The position numbers were made by a program, and so were the translations under genes. Below are positions 1 through 12,294 of a DNA stretch of 64,000 bases, piece after piece; position 1 is the first letter of the stretch, and each line of letters begins with the position of its first letter. Where the stretch lies: positions 40,050,533 to 40,114,532 of the forward strand of contig JBCFYV010000024.1 of NCBI GenBank assembly GCA_039000515.1, in the 5' to 3' direction. The notes beneath the pieces are model-generated. The model searched no databases. It was given only the letters and a program-made list of their open reading frames with translations, and was not told where the DNA came from. The stretch comes from Timema cristinae. Taxonomy: Eukaryota; Arthropoda; Insecta; Phasmatodea; Timematidae.

Positions 1-367
1 TATGACAGTGTAAACAATATGAACCTGTAACTAATTTTGTTTACAAATACAACTATAGTATTTAGGCCTTAAAATTTAAATCATATCATTAATGGCATTC
101 AGTCCTAGTTAATTATAATTGTGTCCAAAAAATATCAAGATCATTACACTTATTGTATTTCGTTGAATATCATATTTTTTAAAAGTGTTTATTTTAAATG
201 AAAAAAACCTTTAGTTAATGTCATTTTTATCCCACATATTCCAAAAAGTGTATTTAATTTTGTATATTAACTTGTTGGAGTATGTAATCATCTTTACAAA
301 CCTCACAGTGAATTTGTTCTCATTAACATTAAAAATCATATATTTATTCGAGTTTCCCTGGCTAGGC
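1..367. other. AT-rich intergenic sequence
   Basis: No coding region, RNA or repeat is supported here. The short open frames on both strands are unrelated to any family I recognise. The right edge is the left 8-bp target duplication (GGCTAGGC) of the hAT-like element that follows. Confidence 0.5.
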
Positions 368-920
368 CAGGGGAGGATCCAGGTGGGGTTGGGTGCAATC
401 GTCCCCTCCTGCATAGAAAATAATCATAAATATTGAAACCAATACTTTAAAGTTGTAAAGAATGACTTACTAACACCTTCCTCATCCTATCACCTACACG
501 ACCTAATCAAAATTAGGCAACATCTCTTTCAACTTAGCTCTAGAGCAAAGAAAAGGGATTAAAACTAAAATTTTCCAATATTTATATTAAGTTTAGTATT
601 AAAATACACATTTTTTCTTTTATTACTAAAACACTTTAGACCTATGAAAAGTGTATATTTATTACTTTTATTGTGACGGCGACTTTTTGTTTTATGTTAT
701 TTTTGTATTATAATTACAAATTGATTAATCCAAATTGTGTTCTTTCTTAAAGTATTATTATTATATTAATTGTTTATTTCAACTAGTTTTTTAAACTCGC
801 AATATTATAATTAAAATATTATAAATTAAAATCTTTATTAATCAAAATTATTAAATGTATCCTTGAAGGAGCCTTGTGAAAACCAATTCACCCCTACAAC
901 TAGACCTGGATCCACCCTTG
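368..920. mobile_element. Non-autonomous hAT-like MITE (553 bp)
   Basis: The ends are inverted repeats: CAGGGGAGGATCCAGG on the left and, reverse-complemented, CAAGGGTGGATCCAGG on the right. They are flanked by a perfect 8-bp direct repeat, GGCTAGGC, at 360-367 and 921-928. An 8-bp duplication with CA(G)-type termini is the hallmark of the hAT superfamily. The interior is AT-rich and non-coding, so mobility would have needed a transposase in trans. The exact duplication suggests a fairly recent insertion. Confidence 0.8.
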
Positions 921-1424
921 GGCTAGGCGTAGTTAAAAGTATTTGTCCTTCTAACGGTAGCATTGTATTCCACCAAACCTCTCTGTAAACATTCCCTGTT
1001 AGGTTACTAATCCCCTCTTTCCTTACTTTTATTTTTACTCAAAGCGAGAAGTTAAGTAAGAGTGAGAGGTAATGATACTGTCTCCCTCTTTAACCGGGCC
1101 GTCACGAGCACGACAAACCGATAGTACCACACTCTATCGGAATATATCTGTCCCTAGCAGCCTGTGTACATCGTTAAGATTCGGATGGACATCTCGAGGT
1201 TTGGCAAATCTCTACTCCAAGTAGTACCATGTGCTAACACCTCACCGGAGCTGCGCTGCTGTAGTTAGGGCAGTAACAACACCAACCCCTCTCACCCCTC
1301 TAATACTCTCCCTTCCCCTTTCGAAGTGTCATTACTCCAGGCCGCCACCACCACCCCTAATCCTTTCAATTTTGTTGCTTACTACATAACCAAAGAAAAG
1401 ATATCATGATGATGCTCTCTAAGG

Positions 1425-2418
1425 CAGTGGTTGACAAACTACGGCCCGCACTCAATTGTAAGACTTTCGTGACCTTACTAACAAGAATGTCAAATCAAAG
1501 AGATAATCAGTGCGTGTTTTTAAACATGTGAAAAAGTGAGCAAGCTCGATTATAATGTTACATGTGTAAGAACATATCCTTGTGTTTACGGTAAGAGTGG
1601 ATTCTGTACTGGGTGTAAGCATGTGAAGACAACACTTAATGCATATGCTCATCTTACAGACACAGGCTGTCAAACAAGCGTGTTCAGGAAAATACAGTCA
1701 GCTGATATTTGCTTTAAAAGAAAAATGTTTCAAGGCGGTTTGCTGATTGAAAATCTTTGGAAGATCAATTCAATTTTTTGAGTTATCCCCTTACTTTCAA
1801 AATTGAATCAGCATCAAATAAGCTCCAGTTTGAATTAATCAATCTTAAAGCAGACAATGCTCTGAAGGAGACTTTTAAGAATATGAATCTAACTGAATTG
1901 TATGCATCACTTGTAGAGAAAAGTTTGGTAATTTGAAAACGTTTGCCAGAAAGATGTTTGTGTTATTTATTTCCACCTATATTTGTGAACAGACATTCTC
2001 ATGCATGAACATTAACAAAGTAAAGAACAGGTCTCTCTTAATATACTCAAATCTACAAAGTGTTTTGCAAATTAGGACGAACAAGCTGAATCCTGACTTC
2101 AACAAACTCGTGCAGGATTTTGGACAGTTGCATAAATTCCATTAACGATAGCAATTTTAGTAGTTATTAATCAACATTTGGTAGGCAAAGTATCAACTTG
2201 AGTACATGACATATTCAGTTTTATTTGTTATGACATATTAGATTTTATTCGCTACTCTTTTTTTGTATCAAACTTATATGGTTATATGACTAATATATGC
2301 AATTTTGCGTGAAAATAAAGTTCATTATTTAGTTAATTTAGATTTTTGTTACATGCGGCCCACTAGAGACCTTACAGATGTTCATGTGGTCCTCGGGGAG
2401 AAAATTTGCCCAGCTCTG
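1425..2418 (+). mobile_element. hAT transposon, internally deleted and decayed (994 bp)
   Basis: The left end starts CAGTGGTTGACAAACTACGG. The right end, reverse-complemented, starts CAGAGCTGGGCAAATTTTC, so both ends share the CAG..G...CAAA hAT pattern. The flanking 8-bp repeats are CTCTAAGG (1417-1424) and CTTTAAGG (2419-2426), 7 of 8 identical. The interior holds a broken hAT transposase C-terminus in the same orientation. The downstream flank looks tRNA-like (GGTTTCAATCCC near 2500), so it probably landed in a SINE head. Confidence 0.78.
1786..2145 (+). pseudogene. hAT transposase C-terminal fragment, frameshifted
   Basis: The last 70 residues (1933-2145) read like the hAT C-terminal dimerisation region: an FxSTYxCEQTFSxMNINK-type motif followed by a conserved RS.L....L...LRI-like helix. 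Immediately upstream (about 1836-1925), the frame containing ELINLKADNALKETF and ELYASLVEK continues the family's helical segment. A stop and frame change near 1930 separate the two. The ribonuclease H-like catalytic core is absent, so this is a dead relic. The open frame at 1536-1781 lies in the same element, but I cannot relate it to hAT. Confidence 0.72.
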
Positions 2419-2426
2419 CTTTAAGG

Positions 2427-2603
2427 AGTTGTGCGGAGTTTCGAGCCGCAATCTCGGTGTTTTGTTAGAATATCGTTCCAAGTCAAAGGACAAGGGTTTC
2501 AATCCCTGTCTAAGTATAATTTTCCCGAATTACCTAAGGAAATCACAATTTACAATAAATTGTGAAATTTTTATTTAGTGTATCTATTACCCAATGTAGA
2601 TCA
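2427..2603 (+). repeat. tRNA-like SINE head flanking the hAT element (diverged)
   Basis: This short stretch carries a B-box-like GGTTTCAATCCC after a segment resembling a tRNA arm. Joined to the bases before 1417, it looks like a tRNA-derived head interrupted by the hAT insertion. No tail is recognisable. Confidence 0.35.
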
Positions 2604-2881
2604 TTATTATTATTAGCACCACGTCTTACTTCCCGTTCGGGTTAAACGCACTTACGCTAATAAGTAATGGTAGGGTGATTGTGAGATGAAATGGAGGACC
2701 TACAGTTTAACGTGGGATCCAAACCACGGGGGAGGCCTGGCATTCCCCACATTCACAAGATGTCTTGTCAGAGGTGAAGGAAGGGTTTGGTAATCAGATA
2801 AATCTGTGCCGGGACCGAGGATTGAATCCCGGACCCCAGCACAGAAGTCCGACACCTTACCCCTAGACCGCCAGGTCACCA
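2604..2881 (-). mobile_element. SINE family A, near full length
   Basis: On the minus strand it begins with a tRNA-derived head: A-box-like TGGCGGTCTAGGGGTAAGG, and a B-box-like GGATTCAATCC. The body has a conserved CCACGTTAAACTGTAGGTCC block. The tail is GTTTAACCCGAACGGGAAGT followed by an (AAT)n tract. Similar copies occur at 12388, 14246, 15451, 25124 and 47601. It is short, non-coding and would depend on a LINE for mobility. Confidence 0.85.
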
Positions 2882-3600
2882 TACCTACTTTAGAAATATA
2901 TAAAAATATTGTTTTCCTAATATTAAAAAAAATTGCCCTTTCTTTGTTATTTTCAGTGACTGTAGATTTGACGGTCATTACTTACGCTAGTTATTTAAAA
3001 ACATGATATAAGGAGGTTAGAATTAAAATAAGTATACCACCATTCGGCTGCCAGAAGATATAAAAAACAAAGTGAAAATCCCACTATGTTCTGAGTGGAC
3101 TATTTTAAAAAATTGGAACTATCTTTAAAAAAATTATTGAGTCAGAAAAAGTAGCCAAAGTTGGCCAATTTTTTTTAATCTTATTTCAATTAAGTAGAAT
3201 TTACACACTTCACGCCTAATTTACTTTACAAATATTGTTAGATGTTTCATTTTTTTAATCATGCAAATATATTTTGACAAAAACAGTGTAATATAGGAAA
3301 TTTTTCCATTTGAATTAGACTTACAACAGCTAGTTGAAAATGGTTGTCAGGCGATTTAAGTAACGCAAAGAATTCCTCAAGAAGCATGCAACTGTCCGAT
3401 TCGAAGATATGGCATTTGTGCGAAAATGGAAGGACAACATGAAGAACATTTTTTTTAGTAATAAAGTTACACAGTTGTGCCATGTAGACCCAAAAATTAT
3501 TTTATTTTCATCCTAATTTTTTTATTACTAGAATACAAACTTGCCTTTACGTCTATGTGAACTTGTTCCTAGAACTATAGTTTCTCTTACCCTTATAATA
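2882..3600. other. AT-rich non-coding interval
   Basis: I see no gene or recognisable repeat. The open frames here, including a 74-codon minus-strand one at 3259-3483, have no recognisable similarity or exon signals. Confidence 0.4.
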
Positions 3601-3620
3601 TTATTATTATTATTATTATT
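3601..3620. repeat. (ATT)n microsatellite
   Basis: A short pure ATT run, typical of a decayed SINE tail or a simple repeat. Confidence 0.8.
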
Positions 3621-3733
3621 GGAGTTTACAGACTTATCGAAACAAGTAGAGGTAATGTAACGTCATTAAGACTATTTGACTTGTGTTAATGTGCACAAGA
3701 TTAATAATTTCTGAGCCCTTTTTAATAACCTTT

Positions 3734-3858
3734 CTATATATATATACATATATATGTATACACACATATATATGTGTATATACGTATATATGTATATATA
3801 TATGTATGTGTATATGTATATATATACATATACATACATATATGTGTGTGTGTTTGTG
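3734..3858. repeat. (TA)n/(TG)n compound microsatellite
   Basis: Alternating TATATG, TACATA and GTGTGT dinucleotides over about 120 bp. It generates the low-complexity tyrosine/isoleucine open frames seen on both strands, which are not genes. Confidence 0.9.
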
Positions 3859-3929
3859 TGCGTTTGTATAGTTTCTTTTAAAAAATATTTAACAAAAATA
3901 ATTGGATGAATATTTTTGGGGGACAGAAA

Positions 3930-3991
3930 TAATAGCTTTGACGCACATGCCCCCCTCCCCCTAAAGTAAATTCCTGGATGCGCCACTGATT
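3930..3991 (-). mobile_element. Single hAT-type terminus (element remnant)
   Basis: Reverse-complemented, the segment starts CAGTGGCGCATCCAGGAA and runs into a G-rich subterminal block, a common insect hAT MITE terminus. I did not find a partner end or a target duplication, so this is a one-ended remnant. Confidence 0.45.
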
Positions 3992-4222
3992 CTTAATAAC
4001 TTTAACATTAATCCTGCTATAGTGCTATAATTACGAAAATGTCTTGTTTGTCTATAAAACACGAATAAAACTATAAAGCAAAAAAAAAAAACACCTTCAT
4101 TTCAATGAGTGAATTTTAACTAAAATCACTAGTCAACAAACTTGCACCTAACATTTAGGACCTAAAATTAAAGTAGTTTTAATTGTATCAACGATCATTT
4201 TCCTCTTTGAAATCCAACCAAA

Positions 4223-4670
4223 TCAACCTAATGTATCTGTCCACAGAACCTGCTCTATTTTGCACAGTTTACATTTAAAAGTAATTCGTGATTTCAACCC
4301 ATAACACTTTTCTTTGATAGGATACATGTCTTGAAAGGAACAATTGGTTAGAGGGTGGTGGTTCATTAATTGAATTTGTTTGATTAAAAAGGAAATATCT
4401 ACGATTCTTCTACCATGTAATTCAATGTGATCTGCATCAATGACATCTTCTTGCACTTTTGATACAAGTAAAGTATCCTCTAACATAGATATATCATCGT
4501 GTGTTTAAGACAAATCAGATTCTTCCAGAAATAGTTTGGAAATAAGCTGTGAAGATCCAGCAATATATCCAGCAAAATGGATTTCGTGCTGTGATCCATT
4601 ATCAACACCGGGGTGTGAACCACTTGATCGATTGACAACATCGGAAGATTCTTCTAAATTGAGTTTTGAT
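4223..4670 (-). pseudogene. Mutator-like (MULE) transposase N-terminal fragment
   Basis: Two minus-strand open frames (4747-4505 and 4486-4223) are in the same phase, separated by a single TAA at 4505-4507. The second contains GRRIVDISFLIKQIQ, then a CSFxDM block and a FKCKLC knuckle. From memory this resembles the N-terminal region of the insect Mutator-like transposase domain (Pfam PF20700). A good acceptor (TTTTTTCCCAG, ending at 4671) precedes the coding-like part, so it may be an exon. The catalytic region does not follow downstream. A profile search would settle the family. Confidence 0.5.
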
Positions 4671-4747
4671 CTGGGAAAAAATAAATTGTAGTTATGTTTC
4701 AAACTAACCATGCCAAGCGCAGCAAATATTTGGATTGGTGCAAACAA

Positions 4748-5481
4748 TAGAACTCTTTTCTGTTGAAAAATGTTGTTTTAATATTACTTTTTCACAAGAT
4801 ATTCACGATATTATCATAATAATAACAATAATTTACAAAGGAAGTTGCGTGTGTATCCCTAGTTTAGCCAGTATAAAATTAAAGTTTTTATACTCAAACA
4901 TATTATTTTAGAATTGAAATTGTACGTTAAATAATCACTTTTAGTATTTGTTGATGTTAAAAGAGGGCATGGGAGGAATTTTGAAGTTGTAAAATGGACT
5001 ACTCTAAATATATATTTTGTAAAAAGAATAAGCAATAATCTGACTACAATACTTTAGCTACTTTTCATTCAAACTGTTTCGAAAACATTAAATAAAACCT
5101 ATAGTTCAAAACTGTAGGGTTATTCAATACTAGATTAAGTAATCTAACGTTTAAAAAAATAGCATTCATCTTAGATAAGTTTAAAATGAACATACTGAAA
5201 CATTGTTTATAGACTAAAAAAGCCATTAGTATTTTAAACAAGCGTATTTTTTCTTCAGATTCCATGAAATAACATAATTTGTGTGTTACTTCTCTCCTCA
5301 ACTGGTCAATTCTCAACCTGTGATTACATTAGCAATTATAGAGGAAGGACTAGAAGGAATATAAGGTACTAAAGACCCTGGTAAAAGTTGTTTAAATAAT
5401 GAAGCAGTAGTTGGCATTATAGTAATATATTTCAACTATACTTTATTGTCAGAAAACTTACCATAGAATGTTTAAAATAAC

Positions 5482-5482
<1 letters not shown>
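4748..5482. other. AT-rich non-coding interval
   Basis: No supported gene. An 83-codon minus-strand frame (5065-5316) has no recognisable motif. Confidence 0.4.

Positions 5483-5535
<53 letters not shown>
5483..5535. repeat. (ATT)n microsatellite
   Basis: About 17 ATT units. An (AAT)n tract at 5587-5625 faces it in inverted orientation, so the pair could pair as a hairpin. Confidence 0.9.
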
Positions 5536-5537
<2 letters not shown>

Positions 5538-5585
5538 GTTTTAACTACGTGTCGACCCATAAGAGGTTTTTAACGTAAAAACACC

Positions 5586-5880
<295 letters not shown>

Positions 5881-6917
5881 TAACACCATAATAAAAACAC
5901 CAAAATAAAAGTAACTCAAAACTAATGAGATGAAATAAAATAAAATAAAAAAGACAGGAATGCAAGTTCATTGAGAGGGCATGGCTTGGTGAGAGTGAAG
6001 GAGAAATAATGGATAATAAATTAAATGAAGGGTGAAAAAATTAAACATGAAAGTCATATCCTCTTATAAAAATCTTCTAAGTGGCTTGCCTCCAACGAAG
6101 GAACGTAGACCCCCTCCACCCACACCAGCGATCAAAGTCATGAAGTTCTTAGGGGAGAATAAGGGGTGGGGACGTACACTCACTGGCATACTTGTTTTGT
6201 TCTCCTTTGGGGACCATGTACATTTATATACTAATACAGTAAACAAGTTGTCCTATACAGAGGTCTATTATATAAACTGCAGTGACATAGTCTAAGGATA
6301 ATGTCCGATAGAGAATGTTATATTAATTGTTTTATGGTCAAATTGTCTATGCAGTCAGGAAATGGCCGTTTATTCGCGTGGACCAGAGTCCTTATTTAAC
6401 CCACTTCCACACAATCTAGAGGGTTGAATTTGGTACACAGCTTCCACTAGTGGGGCATTTTAATTTATTAAATCTTGACATTTAATAAATAAAGCTTGTC
6501 TCTCCTTTTTCAACCCCTCTATCACCATAGTGCCAAGTTACTAGTCTAATGCATTATAATTTGACTGTCTTGTATGTAGAAAATCCTCTTACTTGTCAGA
6601 GCCAAATGCTTAATTTTGAACTATCCTTTTGTATTTAAAGTTTTATTTATTTTTAAATAAAATTATATATCTTGTATTAAAGTAGATATTAAATTGCATT
6701 TTTTAGTGCAATAATTCATATTCCGTTTACAAGTTAAATTGAATGAAAAAACCGTATGTTATTGATAGGATTTTTTTTCCGTGGAATACAGTGGACAAAA
6801 TCAACCTTATATTAAAGTAAGTACCCATCCGAATCTTAAATAAACATAATTTGTTAAATTAGTGTAATTATATCAATAGCTTAAAGTGTTAATAAAAGTA
6901 ACCTACACACTTTTAAT
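5881..6917. other. Non-coding interval; 3' part of a TTAA-ended repeat
   Basis: No supported gene. From about 6600 to 6841 the sequence parallels 8420-8687. Both end in CCATCCGAATCTTAA, so they look like two copies of one dispersed repeat end. Confidence 0.45.
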
Positions 6918-6923
6918 ATTATT

Positions 6924-7172
6924 ATTATTTAGCACCGCGTCTTAATACCCGTTCGGGTTAAACGCTTAAGTACTAATTACACTAATGGATTAGGAATTGG
7001 GATGGTTGAATTAAAGGAAGTGAACCCGCATTTGCGTGGAGGTAGAGTGGAAAACCATTTAGGAAAAACCACCCCCAGTTCACCCGGCCGAGATTTGAAC
7101 CTCGATCTCCCCGTCCTCAGCAGTCGGGCTCAACACGACAAGCGCGTTAGCCAACTACGCCACCGAGGCGGA
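6924..7172 (-). mobile_element. SINE family B, full length
   Basis: Minus-strand copy with the same tRNA-like head, body and CCCGAACGGGTATTAAGACG tail as the 5.6 kb copy. Direct repeats CTTTTAATAT flank it (6910-6919 and 7173-7182), consistent with LINE-type target duplication. Confidence 0.87.
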
Positions 7173-7589
7173 CCTTTTAATATCATGTGAGCTACAAAAT
7201 ACATATTGGGACTATGTCTTAAAATAAATTGGAAAATGCAAGCAAACATTATTGCTGTAATGTCAGTAAACTCCGGGGCTAATGTTGAAAATAACATCCA
7301 CCTCCGCCCCCAATCTGTATTCGTAATCACATCCAAGAAGTTCACATGATATTCGGGGATATATTTAAATTTAATGACAAAAATAACCCTAGCACTAGTT
7401 TATTACAAAATATTTTATGTAATTAACCAATTCCATATAATAATGTTTGTTTAATTTTAGTCGATTAACCGAACGTGTGAAGGGGCATATTGGAAATAAT
7501 ATTGTTGGATGTGTTGTCGTTTTTTTGTCAAACATTTATAATTAAAATACAATATCCTGTATAAATAGCCCACAAACTATAATTTATAT

Positions 7590-7800
7590 CTTCCGTGTGG
7601 TTACCAAGGTAGTTGAGAGGAAGTGATCCTGCATTAGCGCATAGAGAGGATGGCAAACCACTGATAAATCACATGTGATAAGCCCCTCTAATTCACCCGA
7701 ACGATATTCGAACCTCGACCTCACCGACAACAGCGATAGAGTGCAATGCTATACTAGCATATTAGTCTACTCAACCACTGGTGCGGGTGTTACAAACACC
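7590..7800 (-). mobile_element. Diverged family B/C SINE remnant
   Basis: The minus strand keeps a GGTCGAGGTTCGAATAT B box and the CCATCCTCT/GCGCTAATGCAGG body order of family B, with many substitutions and no clear tail. Confidence 0.55.
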
Positions 7801-7859
7801 AACACTAAACAAAATAGTAACAAAATAGGTATTATTTTTTAACTCGCTTTTTCCTTTGG

Positions 7860-8014
7860 TAGTGTTTCTCAAAGTGTTTTAATTTTTTTAGCTGGTTTCC
7901 TGCTGAGTAACACAGATTTTCTGTTTCCCTTGCGGGAGTATCGCATAGAATATTTTTCTTTGCTAAAAAACATAATTTCTATACAAAAAGTTTGTATCTA
8001 ATCAAAGAAACACT
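7860..8014. mobile_element. Possible short hAT-like element
   Basis: TAGTGTTTCTCAAAG on the left and, reverse-complemented, CAGTGTTTCTTTGATT on the right form an inverted pair about 155 bp apart. I could not find matching 8-bp flanks, so the call is tentative. Confidence 0.35.
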
Positions 8015-8419
8015 GTAGATTGTTACACAAATTATTGATAAGGTAAACAAAATCAAGACTACTCTATAAATAAACTTTTAACATGCAAATACATCAAGAG
8101 GAACATTTTCAAAAACTGAGGTTTGGAGGTAATAGTAGTAACAAGGTGACAGACAGTTAGTGTCCAGACCAGGGTTTTACCTGAAGGAGAAATAAATGTT
8201 GGAAGGGTAGGGGGAGTAGCATGGCTTACAGAAAAAAAAAGATGAAAAGATAGTGAATGCCAAAGAGGGATTGGGGAGAAGAGGGGGAGGCGCATCCGAA
8301 GACAGAGCATTCTACCAGCAAGCTACTGAACTTTTTCAACAGTTCAGACATGATTTAATTTGAAAATATCAAATTTTGTGCCCGTTATTGTATTATAAAT
8401 ATTGGTCGTGTATGATCGA

Positions 8420-8687
8420 ACATTATCTTATTCTCTATAATAATATTATAACTTCAAAATTATATTCTTGTGTTTCATGTTTTATTTAATTTAAATTTAA
8501 TTTAAATTACGTCTTATTGTAAAAAAGTAAATATTAACTTGTAACTTTTTTTATTAATACAGTTCATTTTAAATTTACAAGTTTAATGCAATGCAAAAAT
8601 CCGCATGTTTTTACTATGCATATTTATTAAGCAATAGCCGGCACAACTTTATCGTTCTTATATAGTAGGTGTCCATCCGAATCTTAA
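8420..8687. repeat. Dispersed repeat end terminating in TTAA
   Basis: This is the second copy of the repeat end described at 6600-6841. It terminates GTCCATCCGAATCTTAA exactly where the left arm of the large inverted repeat begins. The inverse motif TTAAGATTCGGATGGACA occurs at about 1174. Confidence 0.45.
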
Positions 8688-8813
8688 GCCATCAACTCGC
8701 CATGTGCCATCGCCAGTCACTCATCGACTCGCCACGTGCGTCCCGTACGCCACAGTCATGGCATCCGTGCGCGTCGTGTCATCGCAAAGAGCTACCGCAA
8801 TTATTGCGAAATG

Positions 8814-8839
8814 AACTAACCTAACCTTACCTAACCTAT
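8814..8839. repeat. Short (CCTAA)-like run
   Basis: CTAACCTAACCTTACCTAACC resembles the insect TTAGG telomere unit but is short and impure. It is mirrored at about 21014-21037 in the right arm. It is probably a simple interstitial repeat. Confidence 0.5.
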
Positions 8840-9339
8840 CATCGAATACAGACCTATTCGAGTTTTTAACCCTATGATTTTGAAAAATATGTTGACGAGG
8901 GTCGGATTTTTCTACCTGAAATATGAGCCACTAACGAAAATAAGCGGCCCCTGTACGAGGTGCTAAAATAAATGTAAATTATTTATAAAATATAACACGT
9001 TCTCATTTTTATTATTTCAATATCTCTATTTTCTTATAAGAATGGAAGGTAACGAGTTAGTGGGATTTCTAATATAGTCGAGTGTGGCGAGTTGCTATAT
9101 GTGGCGAGTCGATAACTATGGCCAGTCGATTATAGCCGCTTTTCCACATTTCCTCAGTGAGACACAGTAGTGTCGAGAATATTAAGCTCATTCGAACGAA
9201 AACACTTCTCTTCTAGAATTGTATTAAACAATAGCTACTGATTCACATATTTTGTACCCAAATCTTTCTTCATTGTAATTAAAGAGGGTAGAGCTGCAAT
9301 TTTTTTTATTTTTTTTAATACTGCATGTGTGTGTGCCGT

Positions 9340-9690
9340 ATAAATGTTGATTTACACTGGAGGGACTGTTCACTGGCTGTGTCGTGTTAATAGCATTCAC
9401 ACTGATAAGACTGTGGGGCGTGTGCAAAAACTTGATTAGGGGTGGAAGGCAAGAACGTTAGTGAATGCTTAGTGGACTGATAGTGTTGTCCCGAGCACAC
9501 TATCACTCCACCATTTAACCTATGATGAGGCAAGCAAACCCACGCTATTGTCTACTAAGACGATACAATCTGTGCATAGGCCTGTGAGTATGATTAAAAC
9601 AATGGTCTTATAAGCTTATTCATATGGAAATAACCTGTTCATGATTGTCTGCGACACGTCACGGCCAGCGCACAGTCCTCTCAGTGTGAA
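9340..9690. repeat. Three diverged copies of a ~27-bp GGACTGTGC motif
   Basis: GGACTGTTCACTGGCTGTGTC (near 9360) recurs in degenerate form near 9580 and 9670 on this arm, each beside a CACACTGA-like sequence. The right arm mirrors them at 20170-20520. They look like nested ends of an old DNA element; the class is unknown. Confidence 0.4.
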
Positions 9691-10839
9691 TCCAACTTAA
9701 TACGTCCCTTGCTTTGTCTCTCTCTCTCTCTGGGTCAGTAAGTTTGCGAAGCTTGTGTCAAGTAATCAGCGATTGATGCGTGTTATTTGACAGATACAAC
9801 CAATCATTGAGGGAAGATCGATTGGTATTAGTGTAATAGTGCCACAACATGCTTTGTATGAGGTTGCTGCTTGGTTAATGAATTTAGTGGTGTGCCCTTG
9901 TAACTTATCTTGGGGGGGCTTAGCCAATATATTGCTGGACTAGTCCACAGTCCAATTTTCTTAGAAAAGGGCCTTTTATAATATACAAACATATTCATTA
10001 ATTGGAAACATTAATAACACTTAACTATATTAATATTAATGTTATTTTATTGTTATTGATATTGGATTGGAGATCGAACTCTGCTCCACCTCATCCGTCA
10101 CGTGGTTTTCTGTGACTCTCCTTAATTATGACAATCGTAGGGAGGCAAATAAAATAGATTATAATCAGTTTTTAAGAGTGATGATTTCTCACAATAATAT
10201 CGGATGGTATTTTAATTGTTTTTATATTTTATATTAAGTACTAATTGAGTTGGTGAATTTACTGACACCAATTTTATACTCATAGAAACGTTATTAAAAA
10301 TATTATAGTTCTTGAAATAAATTTGTATGATATTATTTGACTGTTGGCGTGTTGAACTAAGGTCAAAATAACCTGACACTAAATAATACTATTTCAGACC
10401 TATTCTTATAATATTAACTCCATGTAAAAAAAAAAGTATATTGGTTGAGAGTATTTTGTTAGAAAATATTTGTTTGGGGTTAATGCGTATGATTTTACAC
10501 ATGAAAACTCGCAGTATACTGGTGTAAAAAAATAGCATCATACTCAAAAAAGTATTTTATGAAATAACATTTTAGATATAACTCCCTTGATACTTGTAGT
10601 GTGTGGTCGGCACATTAAAATTAATGTTGATATTACTATTACTTAATTTAACGATGAGCTGAGAATATTTTACTATATTAAATAAACCATTTTTGAGAGT
10701 TAATATACATGTATTTTAAATTATAAATATATATATATATTGTAAATAATATATGTATGTATAAATAGTTAATTGATTAAATATATGTATACTCATTTCT
10801 TATGTATATAAAATATTAATACTGTATAAGTACTTATTT

Positions 10840-11180
10840 ATGGACCAACCCCGTCATGTAGTTGTCAGTGCACTTGGATACGAGTCTAGAGGTTCCCGGG
10901 ATTGATTCCTGGCGGGTACCTAAAGTGTTTTTCCCGAAAGGGGAACTACCCAACGGTCACCAGGGCTTGGTTAGTTAGGCTTAAGTTAGGTATAAATGTT
11001 TCCACTGATTCCACACCCTCATATTCACTATCACCATCATCTCATCTCATCGGGACATGGAAAGAGCCTCCACGGAAAGGATGTACGGATTAGTACATTT
11101 GGGCGTCCCATGGTCAACGGTATATTAGTACAGGTTAATATTTCCAGTACTGGCTTACAAAGGATGTAGCCTAGTCCCGC
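10840..11180 (+). mobile_element. SINE family D (left arm copy)
   Basis: The head carries a B-box-like GGGATTGATTCC. The body has GGTCACCAGGGCTTGG, then GTTAGGCTTAAGTTAGG and ATTCCACACC, shared with the copy at 63.4-63.76 kb. The tail runs into (ATT)n. The same element is mirrored at 18690-19030. Confidence 0.65.
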
Positions 11181-11219
11181 AATATTCTTATTATTATTAT
11201 TATTGTACTTATATGTATT

Positions 11220-11340
11220 ATATATATATTTATGTATTTATATATATATAAGTATTTATTTATGTATATATATGTATATATAAGTATTTATTTATGTATA
11301 AATTAAGTATTTATATACATAGTAGGTTTATATATAACTA
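11220..11340. repeat. TATGTATATA-rich microsatellite
   Basis: Compound TA/TATG repeat over about 120 bp, mirrored in the right arm near 18540-18660. Confidence 0.8.
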
Positions 11341-12294
11341 TAGGACTTCAAATAATTTGTTTTAGTAAATCACCAAAGATTCTAGGTCGGCTAAAGATGT
11401 TCTCAGAAGTGTAGTTCTCAATCTTTGAAGCCTACTCGTGCTGTCTACTCCCAAAGCAATTAATTGTATGGATGTCTGTTTGGTTTCATGTAAACAGCCT
11501 CACGCGATGTAATATCTTCCAACCCTTAGTTTAACACTCTTGTATTTATAACACGGCATCGTCCGTGAGATCAAGAACACAAATCAAAACCGTAGCATGT
11601 TTTTTTTCTGGTGACTAAGTAAGGTTAGGCAGCAATTTATCAAATAGCGTATCTATTGTATTTTATTCATGATATAATTAGCTTCATTCCATAGTGAATC
11701 TACAGTAGGATTTTGCTAGAAAGAAACTTTTAGAAAAAAACAACTTTTTTTTTGTTAATGCTACTAGAACGCGAAAGAAAACTCGTTTTCATTCAAACTC
11801 GATTCGAAGTGAAAAATATCTATTCGCACAGCCCTACTAAAAACACTTCGCACCTTCTTCAAAGTGATGAATGTTTATCGTGGGCGTTTGGTGTGGAGAT
11901 TGGGTAAATAATATGCTCACAGCCATTCGTTATAATCTGGCTGTATAATCAAATACTCTTAATATAGAAAGATTAATATATATATTCACTCGGAACCCAA
12001 AATGTGCCTTTGTAGCAGAATTTGGGTTGGCTTGAAATATAATAAAATGCAAACTTTTTTTTTCTTTTGCAGTCAACATTGATGACTTTTTTTTTTTGTT
12101 CAAATAGTTGGCAAAAGGGTAAAAATATGTAACACAAATTTGGCCCAAGAAAGCAAAAGTGGAAAGCTACAGTAAACCAATTGTAAGATTGATGACCAAT
12201 TGAATTAATTATTCAATAGGTATTAATATTATCTAGTAAAAGTGACAGCTTAAGATCACATGACCTAATGTATAAATACACGTGTATTAATCAC

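Noticed and set aside
6032..6295. 87-codon frame with a proline-rich patch
   Set aside because: No family resemblance, and no splice or codon signal beyond chance.
8814..8839. Interstitial telomere
   Set aside because: The TTAGG-like run is about 26 bp and imperfect; too short to claim a telomere remnant.
9224..9427. 67-codon frame conserved on both palindrome arms (also 20443-20634)
   Set aside because: Its conservation is explained by the arm duplication itself, and the two copies end in different frames.
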